A stretch of DNA of 64,000 bases from JAJRRS01 sp965230275 (GTDB lineage Bacteria; Planctomycetota; Phycisphaerae; Phycisphaerales; Phycisphaeraceae): the NCBI GenBank assembly GCA_965230275.1, contig CBDDKO010000002.1, positions 2,232,001 to 2,296,000 on the forward strand, in the 5' to 3' direction. Below, piece by piece: positions 17,625-26,804 of the stretch. Position 1 is the stretch's first letter; the number at the start of each line of letters is the position of its first letter. The translations under genes were made by a program, and so were the position numbers. The notes beneath the pieces were generated by a model. The model was not told where the DNA came from and searched no databases. It saw only the letters and a list, made by a program, of their open reading frames with translations.

Positions 17625-17772
17625 GGGAAAAGCTGGAAAGGCAGGAAATTGGGAAAGCAGGAAATTATGGAGACCGAAGATACAGGTTGTTCGATTAAGC
17701 GATCAGGTGCAAAGTGCCCGTCGGGATTAATTTATTTTCTGTTTTCCTGCGTTTCAAAATTTCCTGCTTTAG
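17625..17772. repeat. CAGGAAA inverted-array element, copy 2
   Basis: The left arm 17625-17669 has GGAAAGGCAGGAAATTG and GGAAAGCAGGAAATTATGG. The right arm 17727-17772 has TTTTCTGTTTTCCTGCG and AAATTTCCTGCTTTAG. It fills the whole space between the start of rpe and the end of the outer-membrane-type gene. That gene's TAA stop is made from the repeat sequence TAAAGCAGG. The spacer is unlike that of copy 1. Confidence 0.75.
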
Positions 17773-18740
17773 AATGATATCTTCAGCCCGATACGCAGAT
17801 ACGGCTCGTCGCTGATGTCGCGCACCGTATCGTCGTCGCGGCTGTCCCAGCCCCGGGTGAACTCCTGATCAAAAGCGTAGCCGCCGGCCACGGTCAGCTC
17901 GACGCCGCTTGGCTCATGCACCCACACCGCCCCGCCCTCGATGCGCTGCTGGGAGAACATGAGTCGGCGGTTATCCGGGTCGCTGTCGAGTGTGTAGGCG
18001 TTGGTATCGCTGTCGAATCGGCCGAAGAGCGTGACGGCGTCGTCCAACTCATACTCGATCGAGGCGTTGATGTTGATCGGCAGGATGTACCGGGCGCGGA
18101 CCGTCGTGCGGTCGTCGAGCTTATGGGTCACGCTGCTCGCCGGGATGCCGAGGGTGTAGAACGTGTTTTCGTCCAGCGCGTCGTAGTAGACAAACCCCGG
18201 CAGCGGCACGTCGGGCAGGAAGGTGCGGTTGCCGTTGTAGCTGAGGATAAACATGTAGCCGCTCTGCTTGTCGATCGGCTCCGTGTAAACCAGGTCGGCC
18301 AGGCCGTAGTAGGCGCGCCCGTCGCCGAACGCGTTATCCCCGGCATAACCCCCGCCGACAGTAACGCGCAGCGAGCGGTCCTGCTCCATGTCGAACAGCA
18401 CCGACCCCGCCGCGGAGACATCGACCAGCCGGTCGGGCAGCGCCGTGTCTGAGCTGTGGATGTCCAACTGATGCCAACTCAGCGCCGCCGAAGGCGACAA
18501 CGGATCACCCGGGTCCAGCAACCACCGACCCGCCGCCTGATACCGCGACAGCCGCACGTCCATCCCCGACTGATCGGCCTCGCCCTCCGCCTGCGACCAG
18601 TTACTCGATATCAAGTCCACATCCCCGCCGCCCTGCCAGGGCAACGCCAGTAAGGTGGACGCCGATTGGGCACAGGCCAACGACGTAACGGACAACAAAA
18701 CAGCAGAAATAACCGGTAATGTGATAAACGATCGCTGCAT
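17769..18740 (-). CDS. Predicted outer-membrane or secreted beta-strand protein
   Basis: A 323-residue protein with a signal peptide (MQRSFITLPVISAVLLSVTSLACAQS). It is rich in alternating strands (VDVSAAGSVLFDM, SLRVTVGGGYAG, TTVRARYILPININASIEYEL, GVELTVAGGYAF) and ends in YLRIGLKISF, a terminal Phe as in many outer-membrane barrels. ATG at 18740 is chosen because AGGGAG lies seven bases upstream and the signal peptide begins there. The function is unknown. Confidence 0.65.
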   Translation of the reverse strand: MQRSFITLPVISAVLLSVTSLACAQSASTLLALPWQGGGDVDLISSNWSQAEGEADQSGMDVRLSRYQAAGRWLLDPGDPLSPSAALSWHQLDIHSSDTALPDRLVDVSAAGSVLFDMEQDRSLRVTVGGGYAGDNAFGDGRAYYGLADLVYTEPIDKQSGYMFILSYNGNRTFLPDVPLPGFVYYDALDENTFYTLGIPASSVTHKLDDRTTVRARYILPININASIEYELDDAVTLFGRFDSDTNAYTLDSDPDNRRLMFSQQRIEGGAVWVHEPSGVELTVAGGYAFDQEFTRGWDSRDDDTVRDISDEPYLRIGLKISF

Positions 18741-18869
18741 GATCCGACTCCCTGATGCAACACGGCCCAAATAAAAAAGTGAAGGCCGGGACTTCCCGAA
18801 GTATACCGCGCATTGTAAACAGGGTCTTAGACGCGCAAAGACCGGCCCGGTTCCAATTCGTTTGGTTGT

Positions 18870-20057
18870 TTACTTCTCGTCCAGCAGCTCGACACTGGCG
18901 AACTTCTTGCCCTCGAGCATTTCCAGGCTCGCGCCGCCGCCGGTGCTGACGTGGCTAACCTGGTCGGCAAAGCCCATCTGCTGGATCGCCGCGGCGCTGT
19001 CCCCGCCGCCGATGATGCTCGTGGCGTTGGAGTCCGCGATCGCCTGGGCGACGGCCTTGGTCCCGGCGTCGAACGGGGGCATCTCGAACACACCCATCGG
19101 CCCGTTCCACACCACCGTCGCCGCGTCTTTCACCGTCTTGACAAACAATTCGATCGACTTGGGACCGATGTCCAGCCCCTCAAAGCCGTCGGGGATGTCG
19201 CCCTCGACGATCTGCTTGTTGCAGTCACCTGCAAACGCGTCGCCGGCGTGCGTATCCACCGGCAGCACCAACTTGTCGCCGCCGGCCTCGAGCATCCGCT
19301 TGGCGTCGGATACGCGGTCCTGCTCGACCAGGCTCCCGCCGACCTGCTTGCCCTGCGCCAGGAAGAACGTGTACGCCATCGCCCCACCGATCAGCACCTT
19401 GTCGCAGATGTTCAGCAGGTTGTCGATCACCGTGATCTTGTCCGACACCTTCGCGCCGCCCAGGATCGCAACGAACGGCCGCTTGGGCTCGGAGATAGTC
19501 TCGGTCAGGTACTTGATTTCCTTGTCGACCAGGAACCCGCAGACAGCCTGCTTACCCGCCTGCTTCATCGCCTGGGGCACCGCAACCATCGAAGCGTGCT
19601 CACGGTGGCACGTCCCGAACGCGTCGTTGCAATAGATATCGCCAAATCCAGCCAGCGTTTGCGCGAAGTCCACATCACCCTTCTTCTCGGCCTTGGCAAA
19701 ACGCAGGTTCTCAAGCACCAGTACCTGCCCCGGCTCCAGCGCCAGCGCCTTGGTCCGGGCGTCCTCGCCGATCGTGTCGGTGGCGAACTGCACATCCGTC
19801 CCCAGAAGCTCACCCAGCCGATCCGCCGCGGGCTTGAGGCTGTACGCCGGCTCCGGGCCCTCGCCCTTGGGCCGGCCGAGGTGGCTCATCAGCACCAGCG
19901 ATCCCCCCCCGTCCAGCACGCTGGTGATCGACGGCAACGCCATCTGGATCCGGCGGTCATCGGTGATCTGGCCGTCTTTCAAAGGCACATTAAAGTCCAC
20001 GCGCATCAAAACGCGCTTGCCAACCACGTCGGCATCGTCGATCGTCATCTTTGGCAT
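18870..20057 (-). CDS. pgk: Phosphoglycerate kinase
   Basis: Glycolytic enzyme that transfers phosphate between 1,3-bisphosphoglycerate and ADP. Signatures are RVLMRVDFNVPL with substrate-binding residues, LMSHLGRPKGE, VLENLRFAKAEKKGD, FGTCHREHASM, ILGGAKVSDKI and, near the C-terminus, IIGGGDSAAAIQQMG for nucleotide binding. The length of 395 residues is normal. ATG at 20057 follows GGAG by six bases; the longer frame would need a TTG start. Confidence 0.97.
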   Translation of the reverse strand: MPKMTIDDADVVGKRVLMRVDFNVPLKDGQITDDRRIQMALPSITSVLDGGGSLVLMSHLGRPKGEGPEPAYSLKPAADRLGELLGTDVQFATDTIGEDARTKALALEPGQVLVLENLRFAKAEKKGDVDFAQTLAGFGDIYCNDAFGTCHREHASMVAVPQAMKQAGKQAVCGFLVDKEIKYLTETISEPKRPFVAILGGAKVSDKITVIDNLLNICDKVLIGGAMAYTFFLAQGKQVGGSLVEQDRVSDAKRMLEAGGDKLVLPVDTHAGDAFAGDCNKQIVEGDIPDGFEGLDIGPKSIELFVKTVKDAATVVWNGPMGVFEMPPFDAGTKAVAQAIADSNATSIIGGGDSAAAIQQMGFADQVSHVSTGGGASLEMLEGKKFASVELLDEK

Positions 20058-20105
20058 CACGGGCTCCAAATATCTAAAGGCAAATCAATCCAAGGAGGGA
20101 CCGAC

Positions 20106-20189
20106 ATGATAGTGATCCTCTGCCCGCTGGCAACCCACCCCCGCCCCGGTGGAAACATCCTGTGGATTGTCATAGAGTCCACAGCCTGA
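20106..20189 (+). CDS. Possible 27-residue leader-type ORF with a strong ribosome-binding site
   Basis: An ATG at 20106 follows AAGGAGG by seven bases, one of the best ribosome-binding sites in the window. The frame reads MIVILCPLATHPRPGGNILW... and stops at TGA 20189. A small inverted repeat TGTGGA/TCCACA (20161-20183) lies in its second half. It precedes the YgfZ-type gene on the same strand. It could be a leader peptide or a small protein; the purine-rich run could also be chance. Confidence 0.35.
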   Translation: MIVILCPLATHPRPGGNILWIVIESTA

Positions 20190-20214
20190 GTGTAATAATG
20201 AAACAGAGCTACGT

Positions 20215-21432
20215 ATGACATCAAAAGACTCACTCCACGATCTGCAAGTCAAGGCCGGCGCAGAGTTCATCGCCTACGGCCCGGCCGAGGGCGCGGTCCA
20301 GGTGGCCGAGGGCTTCGGGCAGTACGAGGCCGAGTACGCCGCCATCCGACAGCGCGTCGCCATCATGCACCTGCCCCAGCGGGCAATCCTCGACTTCAGG
20401 GGCGCCGACCGCCAGGACTTCCTGCACCGCATGCTCACTCAGGACATCAACGCGCTGAAGGGCGGCGCGACCGTCCGCGCGTTCCAACTGAACGTCAAAG
20501 GCCGCATCATGGCCGACCTGATCCTCCATCATGGCGACGAAAACACCTGGCTGGAGATGGACCGCTTCGACCTCCCTGAAGTCCAGGCACTCTACGACTC
20601 ACACCTGTTCGCCGACGATGTCGTCATGGAAAACTGGACAGATAAGTACACCGCCTTGGCGCTGCACGGCCCGGCATCCCTGGAGCTGCTGCGCAAAGCC
20701 TGCTCCGACGACCCCACTGCCATGGCCGAGATGCCCGGCACGCACCACGTCCTGACGCTTGCCGGCGTCAAGGTGACGGTCTATCGCTGGGATGTCTGCG
20801 GTGTGCCCGGCTTCGGCTTGTGGGTTCCCAGTGACAAGGCAGCAGATATCTATCAATCACTCCTGCAAGCGGCGGGCTACGAAAACGATGCACCCGACCC
20901 GGCTGTCGATCCCGACGCCGCCGCGAAGTTCGCGCAAAGGCGACGCGATTCCCTGCGCGGCCGACCCGTCGGCTGGTCCGCCTTCAACACCGCACGCATC
21001 GAGGCCGGTTCGCCGATCTTCCACATCGACTTCGGCAAAGACTCGATCCCCGCCGAGACCGGCATCCTCGACCAGGCTGTCAGCTTCACCAAGGGCTGCT
21101 ACCTCGGCCAGGAAATCGTCGCCCGCATGCAGAGTCTCGGCCACCCCAAGCGTCTGCTGGTCGGCCTGCGCACCGAGTCCGACCACCTGCCGATAGCAGG
21201 CACACAGGTCGTCGAACCCGCCGAACCCGACAATCCCGATTCCGACGCCACCACGCAAAACATCATCGGCGGCATCACCAGCAGCGCCATCTCCCCCCTG
21301 CTCGGCCAGCAGCCCGTCGTCTTCGCCGTCATGAAGTGGGGCCACCACACCCCCGGCAAACCGGTCCTCATCCCCACCGAACAGGACCTGGCCCCCGCGA
21401 CCGTGCAGGGCCTGCGCTTCCTGGAAGATTAA
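20215..21432 (+). CDS. ygfZ: YgfZ/GcvT-family folate-binding protein
   Basis: A 405-residue protein of the aminomethyltransferase-like fold. It carries the YgfZ hallmark KGCYLGQEIVARM, with the conserved Cys used in folate-dependent maintenance of iron-sulfur enzymes. Other conserved parts are LDFRGADRQDFLHRMLTQDI, RAFQLNVKGRIMADL and FGKDSIPAETGILDQAVSF. It is not T-protein of the glycine system: no gcvH or gcvP genes are nearby and the KGCYxGQE motif fits the YgfZ/IBA57 branch. It is longer than E. coli YgfZ. Confidence 0.85.
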   Translation: MTSKDSLHDLQVKAGAEFIAYGPAEGAVQVAEGFGQYEAEYAAIRQRVAIMHLPQRAILDFRGADRQDFLHRMLTQDINALKGGATVRAFQLNVKGRIMADLILHHGDENTWLEMDRFDLPEVQALYDSHLFADDVVMENWTDKYTALALHGPASLELLRKACSDDPTAMAEMPGTHHVLTLAGVKVTVYRWDVCGVPGFGLWVPSDKAADIYQSLLQAAGYENDAPDPAVDPDAAAKFAQRRRDSLRGRPVGWSAFNTARIEAGSPIFHIDFGKDSIPAETGILDQAVSFTKGCYLGQEIVARMQSLGHPKRLLVGLRTESDHLPIAGTQVVEPAEPDNPDSDATTQNIIGGITSSAISPLLGQQPVVFAVMKWGHHTPGKPVLIPTEQDLAPATVQGLRFLED

Positions 21433-21601
21433 AGCCGCCAGCGTCCGATAGTTCCGCCCGGGAAACCCCGTGGAACCATCAGGCCGCCCGTGCGTCTAAA
21501 ACACCAGCACCCAACCACCACGCATCAGGCCGATCTTGGGGCCCTCACCCCCAAGACGTCGATATCTATGGGGGAAGGTGCTTTAGGAAGGCAGGCGGGG
21601 C

Positions 21602-22129
21602 ATGAGCCAACAGGCATACCAAATCGAACAGGACCGACGGGTACTCGTCGCGCGCCCGACCCGTGGCGAATGCCTCGGAGCCGACATCGCGCAGCTGGTT
21701 ATCGAACTGTCCGAGAAGATCGACTCGGGCATCGCGGACAGCGTCGTGATTGAGCTTAGCAATGTCGAACACATGGACTCGGCCTGCCTCGGCAAGCTGC
21801 TGGTCCTGCGCGCCAAAGCCGGCTCCGCCGGCGGGTCCGTCGCGCTGGCCAAGTGCCAGCCCAACGTCGCGTTCCTCTTCGAGATGACCAAGCTGGACAA
21901 GGCCCTGGGCCTGTTCGACACCACCGAGGCCGCCGTCGCCGAGCTACGCGACCGCCGTACACGCAAGGCCAACGCCCCGGACCGTACAGCACACGAACGG
22001 GTCGACTCCACAAGGCCCCGGCACCGATACACCCCCCTGCTCAACGCCCTGCTCCGGGCCCACCGACGCCGGTTCGCCCACGTAAGCAGGCCCCACCAAC
22101 CGCCCCGGGATCAGCCGTTCGGGCTGTGA
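21602..22129 (+). CDS. STAS-domain protein (anti-sigma factor antagonist-like), long form
   Basis: Residues 1-120 form a STAS domain: VVIELSNVEHMDSACLGKLLVLRAKAG carries the DS-type phosphorylation segment, and SVALAKCQPNVAFLFEMTKLDKAL is the typical end. A 55-residue Arg/Pro-rich tail with no evident domain follows. Such proteins usually respond to an anti-sigma kinase that phosphorylates the Ser. A second STAS gene starts 118 bases downstream. No kinase or sigma factor is visible nearby. Confidence 0.8.
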   Translation: MSQQAYQIEQDRRVLVARPTRGECLGADIAQLVIELSEKIDSGIADSVVIELSNVEHMDSACLGKLLVLRAKAGSAGGSVALAKCQPNVAFLFEMTKLDKALGLFDTTEAAVAELRDRRTRKANAPDRTAHERVDSTRPRHRYTPLLNALLRAHRRRFAHVSRPHQPPRDQPFGL

Positions 22130-22246
22130 CGTCTGGGCAATCGGCCCAAGCAAGATAAGACAGGTAAACCCGCCCCACCGCTGCACCTGGATCGGCCGCG
22201 ACCCGATAAACGATGTGAGGCTGAGTTATCTCTGAGGGCGTATGTC

Positions 22247-22600
22247 ATGACGATGCTTCCTGACGGATTCGAGATCGAGCAGGCCGGGCAACTGGTTACC
22301 GCGACGCTGCGCGCCAACGAAGTGGCGCATGATGACATGCAGTCACTCGTGCAGGAGTGCGTGGACAAGATCCGTTACGACAAGGCGCAGAACTTCGTCT
22401 TCGACCTGGCCGAGGTGCAGTTCCTCGCCTCGGCGTGCATCGGGTCGCTTGTCGAGTTCCTCCAGGAGGTCGAGCACTGCCGGGGGCAGATCGCCCTGGT
22501 CAGCTGCCAGGAGAACGTCGCCTTCCTCTTCAAGGTCACTCGCCTCGACCAGGTTTTCAGTATGTTCGACGACATCGAAGAAGCCATCGAAAGCCTGTAA
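22247..22600 (+). CDS. STAS-domain protein (anti-sigma factor antagonist-like), short form
   Basis: A 117-residue stand-alone STAS domain with FVFDLAEVQFLASACIGSLVEFLQEV around the putative phosphorylated Ser and IALVSCQENVAFLFKVTRLDQVFSMF at the C-terminus. It shares the layout of the preceding gene (NVAFLF followed by K/R-LD), so the two are probably an old duplication. GAGGG lies about eight bases before the ATG. Confidence 0.82.
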   Translation: MTMLPDGFEIEQAGQLVTATLRANEVAHDDMQSLVQECVDKIRYDKAQNFVFDLAEVQFLASACIGSLVEFLQEVEHCRGQIALVSCQENVAFLFKVTRLDQVFSMFDDIEEAIESL

Positions 22601-22708
22601 CCAAGGGAACAGGGCCCAGGGATCAGGGGCTTTAAGCAAGCAAAACCATAGCCCGCCCACAACACGGGCGCGGCCAAATCGGCAGGCGAACGAACCACGA
22701 GGCAACCC

Positions 22709-23593
22709 ATGAGCGACGCACCCAATGATCAATCCAAGCCGCGCGGCTTCGGCAAAGTCATCAAGCGCACCATCCTTCTCGCCGTGCTTGTCACAGCCCT
22801 CGCCGCCACGGCCGTGTTCTTCCTCGCCAAGTCCGAGCCCGGCTACTACAAACAGCACCAGCAGTTCTTGTCAGAAACCACACCTGAGCAGATCCAGGAA
22901 CTGGTCGCACAGGTCGACAAGAAGCTCGAAGCCCTGGCGACACTCGGGATCGAAGAAGTCGTCAACGACGCGATCGCCGTCACAGGTCAGGGCCCCAAAG
23001 CCCATACCGATCCCGGCAGCGAGACCGATCCGACCGAAGCTCCAAAGATCGCGCCCGAGGATGTGCACATCAACGCCGACCAGACCATCATGCTGAACAA
23101 CAAACAGCTCGCGGCGATCGTCCAGACACAGATGCAGGACTGGATGGACGACCGCGGCTTCATCATGCCAGAGGAGGTCTTCGACCCGATGGTCGCGGTT
23201 AACAACGGCGGCCTCGTCGCAGCGTTCCGTATGGAGTCCGACCACTTCAGTGCCGTGATCTCCGGCAAGTTCCACCTGAACATCCTCGACACCGGCATGG
23301 CCGAACTGACCCTCGACCGCTTCCTCGTCGGCAGCCTCCCCGTCCCCGCCGAAGCGCTCAGCGACTACCTCTACGACATGACCGGCGACAGCCGGATGCA
23401 GCAGGCCGGCGAATGGCTGGGTAAACTCAGCTACATGCAGGTCAAACCCGTCTTCGAACTGAAACACCGACGACGCGCCCGCGTCATGGACTATCACGTC
23501 CACGACGACGAGATCGAACTGACCCTCCGCATCCAGGACCACAAGACCTACAAAGCCATGAACGCCGCGCTGGCCGGCGTGCCGGTGAATTGA
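22709..23593 (+). CDS. Membrane-anchored protein of unknown function
   Basis: A 294-residue protein with a short cytoplasmic start and a single transmembrane helix (TILLAVLVTALAATAVFFLA), followed by an extracytoplasmic domain. The region after the anchor is helical (FLSETTPEQIQELVAQVDKKLEAL). The rest has strand-rich segments (GLVAAFRMESDHFSAVISGKFHLNILDTG). No family is recognised. It follows the STAS pair on the same strand with a 108-base gap that contains no clear signal. Confidence 0.6.
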   Translation: MSDAPNDQSKPRGFGKVIKRTILLAVLVTALAATAVFFLAKSEPGYYKQHQQFLSETTPEQIQELVAQVDKKLEALATLGIEEVVNDAIAVTGQGPKAHTDPGSETDPTEAPKIAPEDVHINADQTIMLNNKQLAAIVQTQMQDWMDDRGFIMPEEVFDPMVAVNNGGLVAAFRMESDHFSAVISGKFHLNILDTGMAELTLDRFLVGSLPVPAEALSDYLYDMTGDSRMQQAGEWLGKLSYMQVKPVFELKHRRRARVMDYHVHDDEIELTLRIQDHKTYKAMNAALAGVPVN

Positions 23594-23608
23594 TGCCTGC
23601 CACTACGA

Positions 23609-25297
23609 TCAATCATCGCCTAGCCTAAGAATAAAATTTTCGGCATACCATAGCTGGATATCCTTGGGAATAGCCACGACGCTGTAGATGGTACTCCAGC
23701 CTTCCAACCTGCCATCGGCGTGGATACCCGGCTCCAATGAGCCCGAAAGAGCGCTAACAGCGTGCATCTGCTCCTTCAGATACTCAGGATTAGGACCTAT
23801 GGCTTCTATCGCTGTGTCCAACTGATCGATCTGCTTATTCTTCTCATCCATCTCAGAGTCGGTGAATTGCTCAGTAGCAAGTTCATTCTTCAGCGACTGC
23901 CGCGCCTTCAGTAACCTGTCGAGCTCATATCGATTGAAGCTGTCCGGCAACATCCTGTCTTTGAACCCGACCGGCCTGGTCTTCCAGGATAAGGCAGGCA
24001 AGGCCCCGATGTTGCTGAAGTCGGCCGCGTGTGCCAACTCGGCACGGAGCGTGACGGAATCGATGTTCTGTAGATTCTTCAGATTCTTCTTGCTCAGCGT
24101 GGCATTAAGTCGGGCGTTGAAGTCGGTCTGAAGATCGCTGGCATAAGCAATGTCCTTCGCTTTAAGCGTATAGATGGTGATGCCGAGGCTTTGGTTATCC
24201 AGCATCTCCCGGATAATCTTATCCTTATCCTTCAGGGGTATCGAAGTATCGGGTGCATAGGCTTTGACAATCTGCTCATACATATCATGCCCGACCACGA
24301 GTTGTGAAATCTCGATCCCGCCTAGGATCACATAACCGCTCTGTCTGCGTGACGCCTGAACATCGGCTTTAAGAATATCCTTGCCGGCATCGGCTCCGGC
24401 CCCGCCGCTACTTGCTGCGGCCCACCGAACAATCATCACACCCGTCCGATTGATATCCGACTCATCGGGGTCAGCGCCAGCCGCATTGATGGGATTCCCG
24501 TCTTTGTCCTTGCCGCTCATCCGGTAGTGCAACTGCTTGCGTAACCCAGCAATCTTGTCCCGCTTGGCAGAAATGTCATCACGCAGCTTCTGGATCGGAT
24601 CAAACGTTGTGACCTTGGCCGGGGGTTTCTTGACACCCGTTGCTTCAGATGAAGCATTCACACCACCCGATCGGGATTGCCCCCCCGCGTCATTCTTTAC
24701 CGCCGGGCTATCCGCGTCCCCCCCCTTCTCATCCGTCTCTGCTTTCTTCTGGGGCTTGGCGGAATCATCGCTTTGTGCCACCGCGTTCGTTTTCGACGGG
24801 CAAGGCTCCTTGTTCAAAGCCTGCGCCAGCTGGACGCGCAACTCCACCAAGCCCAGTGTCTCGATCTGGACCTGATCGATCAGCATGGCAATGTCACGGA
24901 CCACCACGGCACCAGGCGTCTCACAGCTGCCCGTGCGGACATAGGTATGACTTTGACTAGGAATGGCACTATCGCCGATCTCGATGGGAAAGGCCGTCGC
25001 CGGGTTAAGATCGCCTTCGGGCCAAAGGGGCCAGATCGGGTGCAACGCCCATTCAGCTACCTTGGTTGGCAAACCGACGTACGGCCTGCCGTAGTGGATC
25101 GGCCGGCCGACCTGTTGGGTCGGGTTGCTACCATCCAGCGTAATAATCTCTTGAAAATAGAAAGCGTCCGACTCGCTGACACGACGCTCGGAACGCAGGT
25201 CACCCAGCGACGTCACCATCGGGTGCTGCTCACACCCTACTACGCAAAGACACATCAATGCCAAAATGCATAACGCCGCACCCACCTGATAACGCAT
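23609..25297 (-). CDS. Large lipoprotein of unknown function
   Basis: A 562-residue product. It starts MRYQVGAALCILALMCLCVVGCEQ, a lipoprotein signal with a plausible lipobox Cys at residue 22. A segment near the middle is rich in Lys, Asp and Gly and is probably unstructured (AKPQKKAETDEKGGDADS). It is followed by a coiled coil (IQKLRDDISAKRDKIAGLRKQL). A second charged helical region is near the C-terminus (RLLKARQSLKNELATEQFTDSEMDEKNKQIDQ). ATG 25297 is chosen over 25300 because GGGAGGT lies five bases before it. No known domain is recognised. Confidence 0.65.
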   Translation of the reverse strand: MRYQVGAALCILALMCLCVVGCEQHPMVTSLGDLRSERRVSESDAFYFQEIITLDGSNPTQQVGRPIHYGRPYVGLPTKVAEWALHPIWPLWPEGDLNPATAFPIEIGDSAIPSQSHTYVRTGSCETPGAVVVRDIAMLIDQVQIETLGLVELRVQLAQALNKEPCPSKTNAVAQSDDSAKPQKKAETDEKGGDADSPAVKNDAGGQSRSGGVNASSEATGVKKPPAKVTTFDPIQKLRDDISAKRDKIAGLRKQLHYRMSGKDKDGNPINAAGADPDESDINRTGVMIVRWAAASSGGAGADAGKDILKADVQASRRQSGYVILGGIEISQLVVGHDMYEQIVKAYAPDTSIPLKDKDKIIREMLDNQSLGITIYTLKAKDIAYASDLQTDFNARLNATLSKKNLKNLQNIDSVTLRAELAHAADFSNIGALPALSWKTRPVGFKDRMLPDSFNRYELDRLLKARQSLKNELATEQFTDSEMDEKNKQIDQLDTAIEAIGPNPEYLKEQMHAVSALSGSLEPGIHADGRLEGWSTIYSVVAIPKDIQLWYAENFILRLGDD

Positions 25298-25614
25298 CAT
25301 TACCTCCCTGTTGTTGCCATCCCGAATACATGAAAACACGATTGAAGTGAGACCCGTTGAGATGAAACGTAACAGCAACAGTCCGCCCGTCAATCACCTA
25401 TTCTTCAATTCACACCTTATGCACATATCACGAGAATTATCTTCTTAAACCGCTTACACGACCGTATACACCGACATGATAAGTGGTTAGCGGCAGCCCG
25501 CCGGGTATAACAACCCAATGACAGGCTAGCCTGCTATTCACTATATTTATTTGTAATACTGCTTAGGCCGAGCCGCGTCGGATGCTTGTCTGAATAGCTG
25601 GGTCGGTGGAGCGC
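25298..25614. other. Gene-free AT-rich stretch
   Basis: About 317 bases with no supportable gene. It holds the upstream region of the lipoprotein gene and the 3' flank of the DppF-type gene. The only structured element seen is the perfect 12-bp palindrome CAGGCTAGCCTG at 25522-25533. Confidence 0.6.
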
Positions 25615-26682
25615 CTACTCAAACCCGTGCGTCGAGACGAAGTGGCCCGGCTCGCCGGGGACCTCTTGCAGGGGCGGGCGATCCAGCAGGCTCTGGCGGG
25701 TGATGAAGGTGATGCCGTGGTCGGTATGCTCGTCCGGCCCATCTTGTGAAGCCTTAGCAGAACTTCCGGGTGCATCTTTATAGAAGTGGATCGGGCTGGG
25801 GACGTCGCCTTCGAGCATGATGCGCTGCTTCTTGCCCGACGGCTCGGGATTCGGCGCGGCGCTTAACAAGGCCCGGGTATACGGGTGCAGCGGGTTGCGG
25901 TACAGCGTGTCGCGGTCGGCAAGCTCAACGATCCTGCCTAAGTACATCACCGCCACGCGGTCACAGAAGTGCTCGACCACCGCCAGGTTGTGCGCGATAA
26001 ACAAGTACGACAGGCCGAACTCGTCCTGCAGGTCCGCAAGCAGATTCAAAATCTGCGACTGGATCGACACGTCCAGCGCACTGACCGGCTCGTCACACAC
26101 CACAAACTTAGGCTCGAGCGCCAGCGCGCGGGCGATGCCGATGCGTTGGCGTTGCCCGCCGGAGAACTCGTGGGGGTAGCGGTAGGCATGCTCGGGTTCG
26201 AGGCCGACCTTCTTCAGGAGCGTCGCGACACGGTCGCTGAGTTCCGAGCCCTTGGCGATCTTGTGCACGACGATGGGCTCGCCGATGATCTTGCCGACGG
26301 TCATACGCGGGTTCAGCGAGCCGACGGGGTCCTGAAAGATGATCTGCATCTGTCGGCGGAGCTTCTTCATCTCGCCGCCGGACCGATCGAGGATGTCCTC
26401 GCCCTGGAAGTGGATGGACCCGCTGGTCGTGGGGATCAGCCGGAGGATCGACCGCCCGACGGTGCTCTTGCCGCAGCCGGACTCGCCGACCAGCCCGAGC
26501 GTCTCGCGCTGCCCGATGTCGAACGACACACCGTCCACGGCACGGACCTCACCGACCACACGCCGCATCAAGCCGCGCTTCACCGGGAAGTACGTCTTCA
26601 GGTCCTTGACGCTGAGGATGGGCTGGGTGGTATCGTGGTCGGCAGTAAACGGGTCTTGGGTGGCGAGGGTCGTCATGGCCAT
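25615..26682 (-). CDS. dppF: Oligopeptide/dipeptide ABC transporter ATP-binding protein
   Basis: A 355-residue ATPase of the DppF/OppF branch. Walker A is GLVGESGCGKSTVGRSIL, the Q-loop is in IIFQDPVGSLNPRMTVG, the signature is FSGGQRQRIGIARALA, Walker B is FVVCDEPVSALDVSIQ, and the H-loop is FIAHNLAVVEHF. The C-terminal oligo_HPY region is present (NPLHPYTRALLSAAPNPEP). The permease, binding-protein and DppD genes are not adjacent, so it is an isolated subunit here. A CAGGAAA element lies just upstream. Confidence 0.92.
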   Translation of the reverse strand: MAMTTLATQDPFTADHDTTQPILSVKDLKTYFPVKRGLMRRVVGEVRAVDGVSFDIGQRETLGLVGESGCGKSTVGRSILRLIPTTSGSIHFQGEDILDRSGGEMKKLRRQMQIIFQDPVGSLNPRMTVGKIIGEPIVVHKIAKGSELSDRVATLLKKVGLEPEHAYRYPHEFSGGQRQRIGIARALALEPKFVVCDEPVSALDVSIQSQILNLLADLQDEFGLSYLFIAHNLAVVEHFCDRVAVMYLGRIVELADRDTLYRNPLHPYTRALLSAAPNPEPSGKKQRIMLEGDVPSPIHFYKDAPGSSAKASQDGPDEHTDHGITFITRQSLLDRPPLQEVPGEPGHFVSTHGFE

Positions 26683-26690
26683 ATGGTACA

Positions 26691-26800
26691 GAAAGCAGGA
26701 ATCGCAGGAAATTCAGAAAGCAGGAAATGAGGCCCGTGTGGCCGGTTGCCTGTGCTTTGAATTTCCTGTTTTCCGAATTTCCTGCGATTCCTGCTTTTCG
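26691..26800. repeat. CAGGAAA inverted-array element, copy 3
   Basis: The left arm, from 26691, has AAAGCAGGAATCGCAGGAAA then TTCAGAAAGCAGGAAATG. The right arm, to about 26800, is nearly its exact reverse complement (about three mismatches over 39 bases). The spacer is only about 25 bases. It occupies the gap between the dppF-like start and the htrA stop. It is the cleanest of the three copies and could fold into a long stem. Confidence 0.8.
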
Positions 26801-26804
26801 CTTC

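Noticed and set aside
16107..17772. The CAGGAAA arrays as a CRISPR array
   Set aside because: The units are short and variable, occur in inverted pairs, and have no regular unique spacers; no cas genes are present.
20215..21432. Calling the YgfZ-type gene glycine cleavage T-protein (gcvT)
   Set aside because: The KGCYLGQE motif and absence of gcvH/gcvP neighbours favour the YgfZ/IBA57 branch.
25563..25775. A 70-codon minus-strand frame at the end of the dppF-like gene
   Set aside because: It is a shifted shadow of the oligopeptide ATPase C-terminus with no own start signal.
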